DNA of 64,000 bases from Merluccius polli (lineage: Eukaryota; Chordata; Actinopteri; Gadiformes; Merlucciidae). Position numbers and translations under genes: made by a program. The notes under the pieces are model-generated. The model was given only the letters and a program-made list of their open reading frames with translations. It made no database searches and was not told the DNA's origin. Shown in pieces: positions 36,261 to 47,524 of the stretch; the stretch's first letter is position 1; each line of letters starts with the position of its first letter. The stretch spans positions 15,001-79,000 of the forward strand of contig JAOPHQ010006262.1 in the NCBI GenBank assembly GCA_030340625.1. Reading direction: 5' to 3'.

Positions 36261-37961
36261 TTAAACTAGCTCTGCAACATATCAACGTTCACGATAATTA
36301 TTGAATGAAATGCATCCATCATCTTGCTTTGGTAACCTTGACCAGAAATTGCGGTTTCACTCCTAGTCATACTTTTCTTTCTGTATAAACAAGCACACAC
36401 ATATCAAGCACACACATATCTCTCAGCTTCAACACAACAAATGTTTGCTTTCATAGGTTTTCCTTGTGGAACATAGTCAGCGGCACAAAGAGGGAGGACA
36501 ATAAAGATGTTAAAATTGTGTTGTTTTGGTGTACGGATGTACAGATGTCATCGAAAAACCCAGTTTATGGAAGCTTCCTCCACCAACACCCACGCACTCC
36601 AATGCTGCCATCGTATTGCCTTCTACAAGTTTGCATCTTTAAAAATGGCAGAAAAAGACACAGACAGACATTTCGTCCCCCTCTTTCGTGTCTCCTTTTC
36701 TCAGAGAAAACAGACAATTTCTTTGACAGATTGCACAGCCAATGCCATACAACAACAATTTCTTCAGCTCCCTGGCTCGATGCTTACCTCTTTCAGGTCT
36801 GTAAGACCGCCTTGGAACGAAAAACTTTTTATTGAATAATGTATGACTAGATATCCTCTATATATTTTTTTCATCTTAACTTCATAAAAGCTACTCCTGT
36901 CTGCTGTGATTTCTGAGTCAAGTACATTAAAATACATTCATGATATTACTATCTATCCACTCATCTTTATCGTTCCTAGTCTGGGTCGCAGGGGTCAGTC
37001 CTAGACACAGACATTAATACATTATGTCTTTGGAGGTAACAGAAGCAACCAGAGGAAACCAATGGGTCTGTTGTTGCTGTTGTCGTTGAGATGCAGAGTG
37101 AAAAGTGTTTTGTCTTCTATAATGTGCCTAATGGAAGAATATGATGAAACAATGAGTGTGGCAATGATCAAGACTATTATTCTGAGCACTTTCTGCCTTA
37201 GAATGGATGGCACTTCAAAGAGCCGAATCAAAAACACATCAAGTCAATGACGTGAGGCTCATTCATTTTGATTATTTACTCAGTAGCTAAAATTGCTGTC
37301 GTCTCGATGGAAAAATAGTTTTTGCTGTGGAATCTTTGGATGGAAAAAGTATCGACAAGGCAATTGACTAGCCTAGGCAATTAAAAAAATAACTTCTCTT
37401 TCTTTCTTTCTTTCTTTCGATCCCGCTTGACTTTTCTGTTGATCGCTCCCTTTTCTTACCATTTCTATCCAACAAAATAACAAAAGCTGTCTGCTCTCTG
37501 TCCGTGGGCTCTCTGCACTAACAGGTGAGAGAGAGAGAGCCTTAATATCCTGCCACCACAGCCCTGTTAAATGAACGAGTAACATTGAAGGTGGCCTCAG
37601 CCAGGTCTCTGCAAGGCTCATCCCATAACCCTGTATGACAAGGTTAAAGCAAACAACATTCTTCCCGCTACGTGCTCGCTCTGCTAAGTGTTGGCGGGCT
37701 GGACTGGCTGGAAGCTCGTGCCGGCGATGAATTAATGTGCAAAGCAGAAGGCAAGCGAGGCGAGCTGGGCAATCTTAAAAGTCCTGACGAGCAATATTGG
37801 TTACACACACGATAGGTACACACACGACGCATGCACACATAAACACACACACACATCACCTCACGCAACTGCCTTACACTCTCACACACGCAAAGAGCAA
37901 TTTGACTCCATGCAGGGATAAAATTAAAAGCTCTTAAAATGTGCACGCAGACACAAACAAA
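36261..37961. other. Single-copy non-coding stretch
   Basis: Two overlapping 110-123-codon frames at 36464-36839 look random (no domain, no splice support). A 'ctgggtcgcaggggtc' word at 36980 resembles a common fish repeat but is too short to assign. (CTTT)n at about 37396-37418. Confidence 0.35.
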
Positions 37962-38131
37962 TGCACACACACACACACACACCAAGCCTATCAAAAGGAG
38001 CCAGACAACAAGCAATGACCATTCCCAAATTATAATTTGGTAACAATGAAACTCTCTATAAACACGCCAATATCCATTTGAATGCACATATCCTTTACAC
38101 ACACACACACACAGGTCTTTAGTGTGCCACC

Positions 38132-38196
<65 letters not shown>

Positions 38197-38430
38197 GATG
38201 ATGAGGACAGCAATAGATATGGAGAGAGAGTGGGTGAGACAGAGTTAGGGAGAGAGACAGAGATGGACAGGGTAAGAGAGATATGGGGAGGTAGGCAGAG
38301 ATAGAGATGGACAGGGAGAAAGAAAGAGATGGGGAGGAAGAGATATGGACAGAAAGTGAGACAGAGGGCAGAAAGAGAGACAGAGAGAGTCAAATAAATA
38401 GTGACAAAGGACAGAGAGAAAGAGAAGGAG
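37962..38430. repeat. CA, GA and GAGACAGA simple-repeat cluster
   Basis: (CA)n 37962-37982 and 38095-38114, (GA)n 38137-38191, then interrupted GAGA/GACAGA units to about 38430. A 299-codon minus-strand frame across it is low-complexity Leu/Ser/Val and not a gene. Confidence 0.9.
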
Positions 38431-38943
38431 AGCCAAACCTTCTCTTTAAACAAGGACCATGCGAGAGAGGCTTTGGAGATAAAACACCAGGGATCTGGTG
38501 GGAACTCAAACCTGGTCTTCACTGAGGTCCAAATGTTCTGGAAACACGATGGAACCCATGGGGGCAAGGCAGCAGATCAAAGACTGTCGTCATCAGCGGC
38601 AAAAATTAGTTTTTTACAGTCATGGGGAAAGGTTGGACATGAGGACCCATATTGAGGGATAAACATACCACATGAACTCCGATGATATGCTTTTTTTCCC
38701 CTCTCATCTTCTACACCACATGCATGCCTCCAGGTTCCACAGTCTACCTGTAGGCATCATTGAGTTAGATAACACTTGCCTGCATAGTGCATAAATTACT
38801 ATGCAGTAGTAGTGAGTAGTGCATACGTTGCCCAGCTCAGAGATAACGCCACATGAATTAAGTGTCTGGCTCAAGGACCCCTCAATACTTTAGCCAGAAG
38901 GATCAAAATGTCCACCTCCTTTTTTTGCAATGAAGTTGCTATA
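38431..38943. other. Single-copy non-coding stretch
   Basis: No feature recognised. Confidence 0.35.
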
Positions 38944-39063
38944 CTATTTACTATTTAGTTCATTACCTGACATATTTCTCCAAAGCAACTTTTTTCAGAT
39001 ACATTAGGTAGGGGGTAGGACAGCTTGATTAAGGGTGCCTACAGGTAGACTGTGGACATTGGT
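38944..39063 (-). repeat. Truncated SINE (3' half)
   Basis: Minus strand: 'ccacagtctacctgtaggca' and the tail ending 'gaactaaatagtaaatag' match the local SINE family. The promoter half is missing. Confidence 0.55.
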
Positions 39064-39206
39064 TGCTGGGCCCTGTTGCGGCCCAGCAGCAGGCATAACC
39101 CCCAATACTGCTCAAAACCTTGCAATGCTACTCACATACTATCAATAACACACAACCTAAAGAAACTCAAGAATCAAGTTATGCCCCATCCATTAGGCAA
39201 TGTTAT

Positions 39207-39960
39207 TAGGGTTGCCCCATATTAGTCGACCAACCCTTAGTTGACCGACAGAGGCTTAGTTGAATAAGTTTTCATTAGTCGCAAGCCCTTATTTAACTCA
39301 TCGCTCCATCTTGCATTGCTGCAGAAATATTGACCAAACGATGGCTCTATAGAGAGGAGTGCTGCTGCCCGACCGTCTCCTCGGTAGGTATACACCTAGG
39401 TAAGTAGACACCACTAGACATGTGGGACTAATACCGATGATCGCGTCTTTAGTTCCCCGTGTCTGATCGCTGAAATTTGGAGCGTGAATATCTGTTGAAT
39501 ATCCAATACCTTTCTAACTTTAAAAAACACTTTTGTATTTTTTAAGACAAGACGATAGTCGTACATCCCTAGTAACTACACCCGCGAAGGTTAACCCTCC
39601 CGTACACCGCTATTAACATTAACCGCTCCCCCGAAGGAGCGCCACACATCCACACGCACCTGACCCGAAAATACGAACAAACTTTTTTTTCCATTTGATT
39701 GCTTTTAAATAAAGTTGTGTGCAGTTATACGGTGTATGAATACAATTATCAAAAGTGGTACCTGGTAAAGGCTGATTATTACGGTATTGTATTATCTGTA
39801 AGGAGCACATGGTTAACAGTGTTACTTTTTTAACACTCTTGCCCTGGAACTCAAAAATAAACCGAAATAATTTCATTAAATGTGCAACAATTAGTTGACT
39901 ATCGACTTGAAATGGCGACTAAGAGTCAACTAAGATAATCTTTAGTCGGGGGCAGACCTA
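39207..39960. mobile_element. Non-autonomous hAT element, 754 bp
   Basis: The left end TAGGGTTGCCCC pairs with the right end (reverse complement TAGGTCTGCCCC). The 8-bp flanks aatgttat (39199-39206) and aacgttat (39961-39968) differ by one base. Subterminal TTAGTCG and TTAGTTGAC words recur on both sides. No transposase coding sequence. Confidence 0.82.
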
Positions 39961-39968
39961 AACGTTAT

Positions 39969-40349
39969 GCGCCACATCTTGACTGGTGTGCAGCAACCAC
40001 TTATGCATTGGCGAGCCTTTTAGCCAGGATAAATGGACCTCTAAGTGGCGAGAGAGCGTTATTCACATATTTTATTCATATTTGTCATTCATGTATGATG
40101 GCACAGATATTGACCAATTAACAGGGCAGGAACACAACCAGTCAAGGACCACTAGAGTGACCAACTGACCAACGGTGGTGCAACGTGTGGAGTCACGCAG
40201 GCTGTGCTGGCAGGCTGGCTGAAACGGTAATGTCCCTCAGGACTTAGGCAGTAAATATGACTTAAAGCTCAAGGTTGGCTTCTATAGGAACTCAGAAACC
40301 AGGGTTGCCATGGTAACTGGCTTGTATCAAGATGCTCCTTGTAGAAGGT
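39969..40349. other. Single-copy non-coding stretch
   Basis: No feature recognised. Confidence 0.35.
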
Positions 40350-40433
40350 GTTTGTCAGCCAGAGATATGCCACAGTGTCTTTCTTATGTTTGTTCAGCCA
40401 GAGATATGCCACAGTGTCTTTCTAATGTTTGTT
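40350..40433. repeat. Two-copy tandem repeat, ~39 bp
   Basis: The block beginning 'cagccagagatatgccacag' occurs twice in tandem with one or two differences. Confidence 0.92.
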
Positions 40434-40597
40434 CTTCTATTTTTGTACCTTTTGCCATGTACTAGTAGGTACAGGCACTTATCATTGATGTGTTTTCTGA
40501 TAAGAGTTGTTTGGATGGTTCTTTTTAAAATAATTTGGTTAAAAAAACTGTTGGAGAGACGTATGCTTCACATCACTGACATTAGTCAGTTAATTAG

Positions 40598-41198
40598 TGG
40601 GGTTGCAAAGCAAGCCACACTATTGTTATAATGTGTCTTTTTATTGTGAGAGCTGACTCTCACACTATTATCTTACTTTTCTCTTTTTTGGCGTCAATCT
40701 ACTTCTGTACTGGTTGTCATAGAAATTTTGTTTCAACGTCAAAACGCTAAATCTTCTTCATGAGATGTATACTATTTATTTTCTTTATTGTAACATGTTT
40801 CAGTGATTGTATTTTTTTCTTCAAGTATTACATTTTATAATGGAAAGTCTGGAGGATTGTTTTAAAGTTAATATCTCAAAAACGGTATTCATACTTTATG
40901 GACAGATGCCCCATGCTGAAATGTTTAACATATTAATATTATTTAATATTTAGATTGATATGCATTTAAATCATCTTTTGTTCTCAGGTAGCAGTATATC
41001 TGAATAGTCCAGTGGTTTAATGTCTTGCCACGTCTGTGCCCCTTTTAGCTCCAAAGATTCCCAAATACCCATATCAGTGCAGTGCGCTATTACCTTAATA
41101 GTAAATATACTGTATACTTTTTTTATATACATTTTTCCAACATTAATATTTATTACGGAAACTGAAAGGGGCCAAAACGCCTAAAATGTATGCAAACC
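40598..41198. repeat. Probable dispersed repeat upstream of tandem units
   Basis: It begins with 'ggggttgcaaagcaagccac', has an internal stem (gtgagagctgactctcac, about 40647-40664) and runs without a break into the duplicated units. Called a repeat mainly by context and resemblance to widespread fish sequence. Confidence 0.35.
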
Positions 41199-41640
41199 GT
41201 AAGTAAACAGGTCTCCAAAAAGTTTGGTATTGCTATGACCACAGGGGGCAGTATAATTTGCAGCCATGCAAGTATAAAAACAGCCATGCCCCCCGCCCCG
41301 TTTGCCAAAAATCTCTGAAACTTGATAACTGGGCCTTATTTGACATGCTGAAGCTTTTTGCATCAAGGCCGCATGATTGATTTTTCTGTACGTGGGAAGT
41401 TTTGGAAAACCTTGAAAAAAACCTTAAAAAATGAACCATATATCCAAATGACACCAAACGAGGTACACATGTTGCCGTCCTGTGTCTGACGAAAATGTAT
41501 ATATATATTTTTTGATTGACCTTAAAATGTCAGTTATGTGCAAATAAACAATATGCAAATGAGCTGACATTATTCAATCAATCACCAGTCCGCTGCAGAA
41601 TAGCCGAGGGACAAAATTGGCGGGCACTATAAGAACATCC
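41199..41640. repeat. Diverged tandem unit, copy 1
   Basis: It shares an ordered series of blocks with 41821-42240: 'caggtctccaaaaagtt', 'gaccacagggg', 'gccccgtttg', 'gtgaaacttg', 'tcttatttga(c/t)atgctga', 'agttttggaaaaccttga', 'aaatgacac', 'tgtgtctgac', 'atgcaaatgagc' and 'tcaatcaatca'. Not coding. Confidence 0.85.
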
Positions 41641-41820
41641 CCCTTAGGTAATGTGGAAAACTTAGTGTTGATAGCTCAGAAAATGACATCACAGCTTCAA
41701 TTTAAACTTACCAATGTTGCAGGTGCTCACCAAGCTATTATATATAATTGAAGTCAATGGGGAAAAAACGCTGACTTTAACCACTCCAGAGTTGTCCAAA
41801 ATGGTACACATATAGAAACC

Positions 41821-42240
41821 GCGTGTAAGCAGGTCTCCAAAAAGTTAAGTACCACTTTGACCACAGGGGTCACTATAACTCAGGGTCAAAGTAAAATGAT
41901 CAGCTCCCTGCCCCGTTTGACAAACATTGTGAAACTTGGTATATGGGTCTTATTTGATATGCTGAATATTTTTGCCTCAAGGACCCATAGGGTCCGTCAG
42001 GATAGATTTGTCTGTACCTTCAAAGTTTTGGAAAACCTTGATTTCTTTCTCATGAATCATAAACCCAAATGACAACACTTGGTACACATGCTCCTTAGAT
42101 GTGTCTGACCATAAGTTATATTACATTTTCTTATTGAGTTAAAAACGAGTTTTGCGCAAATAAATATATGCAAATGAGCCAACATCATTCAGTCAATCAA
42201 TCACAAGTCCACTTCAATGTGGCCCAGGGATTTGAAACTT
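41821..42240. repeat. Diverged tandem unit, copy 2
   Basis: Partner of 41199-41640, offset about 620 bp and in the same orientation. It runs into a degenerate GCTAGCATTAGCATG-type stretch (42240-42300). Confidence 0.85.
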
Positions 42241-42300
42241 AGCATGCTGGAGTATTAGCCTTGCTAGCATTAGCATGTTAACATGCTGATGGAAAATTGC

Positions 42301-43819
42301 ACATATGATGAGTTGGCTCATGTTGCCCATTTCTAGTTGAGTCTTGTTAATTGAATTTCATTATAAAGGAGTGTGTTTGCATTCATACGGACACCTAGGC
42401 AACATTATTTGCAGTACATGACGCATACTTTTGCACACTCAAGTTGAGGAATCCTTAATAAAGTTTCACAGCCTACAGAAAAACACTGAGCTTCTCAGCA
42501 TGACGACACAGAATGTCCAGAATGAGGTCTGCATCGACATAACTGGGAAGCTCCTTGCAGGTGTCCTCTCAGTTTAAAGATCACAGAAGCCCTGCAGCAT
42601 TCAGCAGGTGAGCAAACACAAGAATGACAAGAAACTGGCAAACACAAGCACTAATACAACTTGACAAGAGAAGGGAAAGGACTGAAGTTGATGCCAAATT
42701 AATAAACTCAATAGAAAACAAAACCAGACCTATAGTAGGATCCAAAAGGTAACCAATAGTAACCAATGCTAACTAATGGTCATGGAAAAGCTGAACTTTA
42801 CCAAAAGGTATTCCAAAGCTGGGGATTACCATCGAAATGCGTGTCAGTGAATATAATAACATCTGAAAGGGAAAGTATGATTTTGTAGAATCTCTGCTAC
42901 TTTAGTAAGCGACTGATGCTCCATCATTCTGTCTTTGTATGTTGTTTGTTGCATTCCTTTCACTGCATTCATCAAGCAATCAAAGACACATAACAGCAGA
43001 AAAGCATGCAGACATAATGTCTCAGGCGCCGTAATGGAATGCATGAAGTTCCCCTCGCTGTTTTGTAGGAATATTCTCTTAACAAAGTACGGCCATGGGG
43101 CATACATAATTAGACCATGAAATAGTGCAAACAAACAGGGAATAATGAGCTAATCATATCCCCACTCCTAGTTATGCCGGTCTCGCTTTAATAATGAATG
43201 AACTTGGAGAGCATAAACAAAGCAAACTGCGGCCATTGTTAATATCCTGCCATCAAACGAGCAGCGTTTTGATTGAAGGCCGGTACTGAAGGTGTCAGTA
43301 ATAAAACCAGAGGTTCGTATATACAGCAGGCGGCTGGAAAGCTTACGACTCCATTAAAACAACACGACCGACAGAAACAAAGTTATCATCAGGCTGCAGT
43401 TTTCTCCATATTTTGAGCTGTCGTTTCGTCGAATCCCCATAATATATATATATATTTTTTTCTCAATGTCATTGGAGATCTTGGACCATTTTTCAGTTTT
43501 AATGCATGGATTTATTTCATTTTGGTTATTCCATTTTGTATTTCTATTGTGTATGTATCTACATTGTGTATGTATCTACATCTAATGTGTATGAGCAAAT
43601 ATGCTGTTTAAAGCACAGTGCATTTTCATACTCAGACTCGCATAGTTAGCATACAGTAGAACCTCATTCACCCTCATGAAACAAGCGTGTGACTATCTAA
43701 TATATACTGCATCATTGTGGGTAACCCATAGCCATGCAGATGTGTTATAATGCATCTAAATGTCCAATCACATTTACAGCTCTGCATGACCTGTTGACAG
43801 CAAGACCTTTCCCCCCACA
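42301..43819. other. Single-copy non-coding stretch
   Basis: Short tandem duplication 'tgtgtatgtatctaca' at about 43549-43582. No gene recognised. Confidence 0.4.
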
Positions 43820-44225
43820 CACACACACACACACACAGTGTCACACTCTCTTGTCCTGTCACAAAAAATAGTTTCACTTTTGGGCCCAGTGTAGGCATGC
43901 TGTGGTAAACTGTGGCGGAGAAAGGAGGGCTAGACGGCCCACAACCCTCACACCTCCTCCACTAGGCCCACAGTGGGGAGGCGGGGGCGGCAGAGGTGGG
44001 ACAGGAGTGTGGGTGACCTTCACAGACAGTGTAGAGATCCGAGAGGGTGGAGAGCAGATGAGGAATGAAATCAATATGGCAATATAGGGCTGGGGGTGGA
44101 TATGGTGGGGTGCGGGTGGTGTAGGCTTAACAGCAGCTTGCCTTGGCTAAGCTAACAGCTACTACAGCACAATGTGACCGCAGTAACACACACACCACAC
44201 AGACACACACTCACACACATGCATG

Positions 44226-44256
<31 letters not shown>

Positions 44257-44306
44257 TGGACACTGACACTCATCGACCCCCTGGCACATGAGTGCACTAT
44301 ATACTT

Positions 44307-44341
<35 letters not shown>
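43820..44341. repeat. (CA)n microsatellite cluster
   Basis: CA tracts at 43820-43838, 44188-44250 (interrupted) and 44310-44341, with complex sequence between them. Confidence 0.9.
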
Positions 44342-44343
<2 letters not shown>

Positions 44344-45026
44344 TATGTGTGTGAATGTGTACTGGGGTGTGTTTAAATGGTACACACACAAAAGTTTTAT
44401 GTGTGTGTGTCAACATCTATTGTATATCAGCAGTGCGTTACAGTAACAATTTGTTATTTATTGAGTTACATACTTTGTATTGAATACCTAATTGGTTTAT
44501 TCGCAGTTAAAAGTAGAAAACTGATCTTATCACTCACAACAGTTTTTTAAAACTTTTAATTCTATTCTAAATGTTACATTACGTTACTTTACTTGCATGC
44601 GATCCTCTGGTACATGCAATGCATCTAGAACCATCAGAGGCTGAAGGAACCAGCAGCTTCTAAGCTGCAGCCTGAAGCGCCTGTCTCGGATGACAGTTTA
44701 ATAATACATGTTGTACTTTGGGCTTTAAGAAGCAGGCTTTTACTGTGTGTTTAAAGGGCTGAGCTAAGGGCTGGGCTAAGAAAACCACATCTCAGTGCTT
44801 TGGGTATTATACATTATTTTCAAAAAATGTATGCTTCAAGTTAAAAGCAAAGTATTGTCAGTGACGTATGACTTTTAATAAAGGCATAAGTCCCGTGAAA
44901 TGAGTGAGTAATAAATGATGGATATCCGAAAGGCCTCACAAGCCAGGTTTGTTTGAGGTTGCTACCTCGTACAATCCTAACTCATGGGCATTATGGGTGA
45001 ACACAGACATTGCTGAAGACATGAAG

Positions 45027-45031
<5 letters not shown>
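44342..45031. other. Single-copy non-coding stretch
   Basis: No gene recognised. Confidence 0.4.

Positions 45032-45101
<70 letters not shown>
45032..45101. repeat. (GT)35 microsatellite
   Basis: 70 bp uninterrupted, the longest dinucleotide GT tract here. Confidence 0.97.
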
Positions 45102-45105
<4 letters not shown>

Positions 45106-45707
45106 CATGCACGTAAGTCAGGTTTGATTTGGTCTCCGGCAAGGCTACTTCTAGACTACGAAGAACAACGTTTTGTCAACTTGCAGCACAAGGAGGATAG
45201 GACACAGTGGTTCTGCCTACGAGTCATGCTACATGGGGTTTTGGGTCTTGTTTAAGCTGCGCTAAAAGCATTACTATGCAGCCAAGCGAAGCGAAAACAC
45301 AGCCTTGCTGCATGCATAACTGACACTCAAGTGTTGTGTGTGGAGTGTAGGACACACTTCATACACACACACACACGGTACTAGAACTCTATCCAAATAT
45401 CCAACAAGCACATAGTCAAACATGCATGAAGATAGTTATGTCGACAAACTGACACACACACACACAGAGGTAAACACTCTAGACAGGTCCCTACAGTTCA
45501 GTGGAACAGCAGTAAATTGCGCTTCTCATACGTACGGGACACACAGGTCCTATATATCATGTAATGGGGTCAGAGTCGGAAAGGGAAACCATGGAGTGCA
45601 ATCTGAAGGAGAGGGGGAGAGAGGGGAGGGAGAGAGAATAAGTGCACGTCTGAGGTATACCTATATACAGTATATCTATATATCTACATCTCTCTCTCTC
45701 TATATAT
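45102..45707. other. Non-coding stretch with short simple repeats
   Basis: (CA)n at 45361-45378; GA-rich at 45607-45640; CT/TA tract leading into the hAT end. No gene recognised. Confidence 0.4.
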
Positions 45708-46728
45708 TAGGGATGTCCGATATTGGCTTTTTTACCGATAACCGATAACCGATATTGTTCAACTCTTAATTTCCGATACCGATATCAACCGATACCGATA
45801 CCGATATATGCGGAAACTTTGAAATAATTCCAAACCACCGACATAACTACAGCTACAACTAGCGTCCCACTACACGGCCGCACATGCCCAGGCTTGTTAT
45901 TGAGACGCCGCGGCGCATTTGATGATGTCATCAAACCACGTCCTCACTTGAAACATAACAGATGTCTGAAATTATTTCAAACAAAGTGTTTATTTATTTC
46001 ACACTGTCTTTGTACTAACAGAAAATTGTCGCTTGCATTCGACTCAGGACAATTAGAGCTTTCCAATAGTGGTGGGTGGATCGATCCAAATATCGATAGT
46101 ATCGATACCAAGTCGGTATCGGATCGATACTAGTCTGTTGGGATCGATTCTTTACTTTAAGTTCCGCTCTTGTTTGCAATGCTGCAGTTTCGGCAAAGAG
46201 AAAACAGCGGTCACCGGACTCGCTGCTCCTGTGTCAGCACAGAGCAGGCACACTTTGCTCCCCCTCCCCCTCTTGTGTTTAGATGTTGCGCCGTCACGCG
46301 AGTCACGTGACGCAAAGCAAAAAACTTGATAATAAAGCATTTTCTATTTAATTATAAACTTTGTTCTCATTCTGTCCTAGGTTTTAACTATTTAATAATA
46401 AAAAAGGAAACATCACAAAAAACACTTAAGGTCATGAAAATTAATTGAGATTTAGCAATTCAATGACGCATCCACCTTATTTATTGAAAAGTATCGGTAT
46501 CGGTATCGATATCGATATCGGCGATACTGACCCCGTATTTACTTGGTATCGGATCGATACCAAAATATGCAGTATCGCACACCACTACTTTCCAACAAGG
46601 TATAACATGCCATAGGCCACTTTAGTCATTTTGAGCTTTTTTAAAAACCGATACCGATATTTTCCGATATTGATTTTTTATGCCAATATCGGCCGATAAT
46701 ATTGGTGGGCCGATAATATCGGACATCC

Positions 46729-46731
<3 letters not shown>
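45708..46731. mobile_element. Non-autonomous hAT element (outer), 1024 bp with insertion
   Basis: Ends TAGGGATGTCCGATATTGGC and its inverse (46712-46731, with one or two mismatches). Subterminal CCGATA/CGATACC motifs are repeated. Flanks are (TA)n on both sides, so the 8-bp duplication (probably atatatat) cannot be separated from the microsatellite. Without the nested element it would be about 495 bp. No transposase. Confidence 0.85.
46067..46587. mobile_element. Non-autonomous hAT element (nested), 521 bp
   Basis: It starts TAGTGGTGGGTGGATCGATC; the right end reverse-complements to TAGTGGTGTGCGATACTG. Flanked by the exact 8-bp duplication ctttccaa (46059-46066, 46588-46595). Subterminal CGATACC/GGTATCGATCC repeats. 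Inserted in the element at 45708-46731, hence younger than it. Confidence 0.9.
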
Positions 46732-46787
<56 letters not shown>

Positions 46788-46805
46788 ATATATATTATAT
46801 ATATG
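46732..46805. repeat. (TA)n microsatellite
   Basis: Nearly pure TA tract abutting the outer hAT right end. Confidence 0.95.
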
Positions 46806-46923
46806 CAGCAATGTATCTGTGTGTGCTGGAGCCAGTGTTTGTCCTTCCACTCTCTGGATTCACCATTAGAACATTTTCCAGCCCAGTGAGCCCAAACCTT
46901 CCAGAGCACATAATAGTGTTTAC

Positions 46924-47035
46924 AGAAGAAGAAGAAGAAGAAGAAGAAGAAGAAGAAGAAGAAGAAGAAGAAGAAGAAGAAGAAGAAAAGGAAGAAGAAG
47001 AAGAAGAAGAAGAAGAAGAAGAAGAAGAAGAAGAA
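46924..47035. repeat. (GAA)37 microsatellite
   Basis: 112-bp GAA/AAG tract with one GAAAAG interruption. Gives poly-Glu or poly-Leu frames that are not genes. Confidence 0.97.
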
Positions 47036-47524
47036 GATCGAAATCGAGCACCAGATTTGTTGTTACATAACTAACAAATACAGCGTAAAAGTCATTGTGT
47101 GAGAGTTTGGGCCCCCGGAAAAAAAGATTAAGGATATTTTTGATGCAAAACTTCAGTTCACAGTACATTTCAGGACGGCTTCAACGCATTGAAACTTGAA
47201 TTTGGCAGTTTGACAAAATGTCAGCTTAAACTGCGAGCGTAAAACAAAGGAACATATTTGATGTGGGAGTGATAGGAGTTTATGAATCGTTTAGAAGGGA
47301 CCGAGTTTATCTATATGATAATCTCGAGGCGTGATGAGTTCAACTAACACTAACAGTTCACTACACTTCTTTTTTTTTACTACAGAAAAACTAATGGATC
47401 AAATATGCCGAATTATGTAAAATAGAAGAGAAAAATAATAGTGAAGTTTGCTTTGAATGACCTCCTTTTTTTAGTTTAAATTGAATTTCAATTGATTCAA
47501 TGAAAGCAATATGCCCAATTCCAC
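47036..47524. other. AT-rich non-coding stretch
   Basis: No feature recognised. Confidence 0.35.

Noticed and set aside
36464..36839. Two overlapping 110-123-codon plus-strand frames as a host gene
   Set aside because: Both look random. No recognisable domain, splice sites or codon bias.
37668..38567. 299-codon minus-strand frame
   Set aside because: It runs through (CA)n, (GA)n and GACAGA repeats, giving Leu/Ser/Val low complexity, with no domain.
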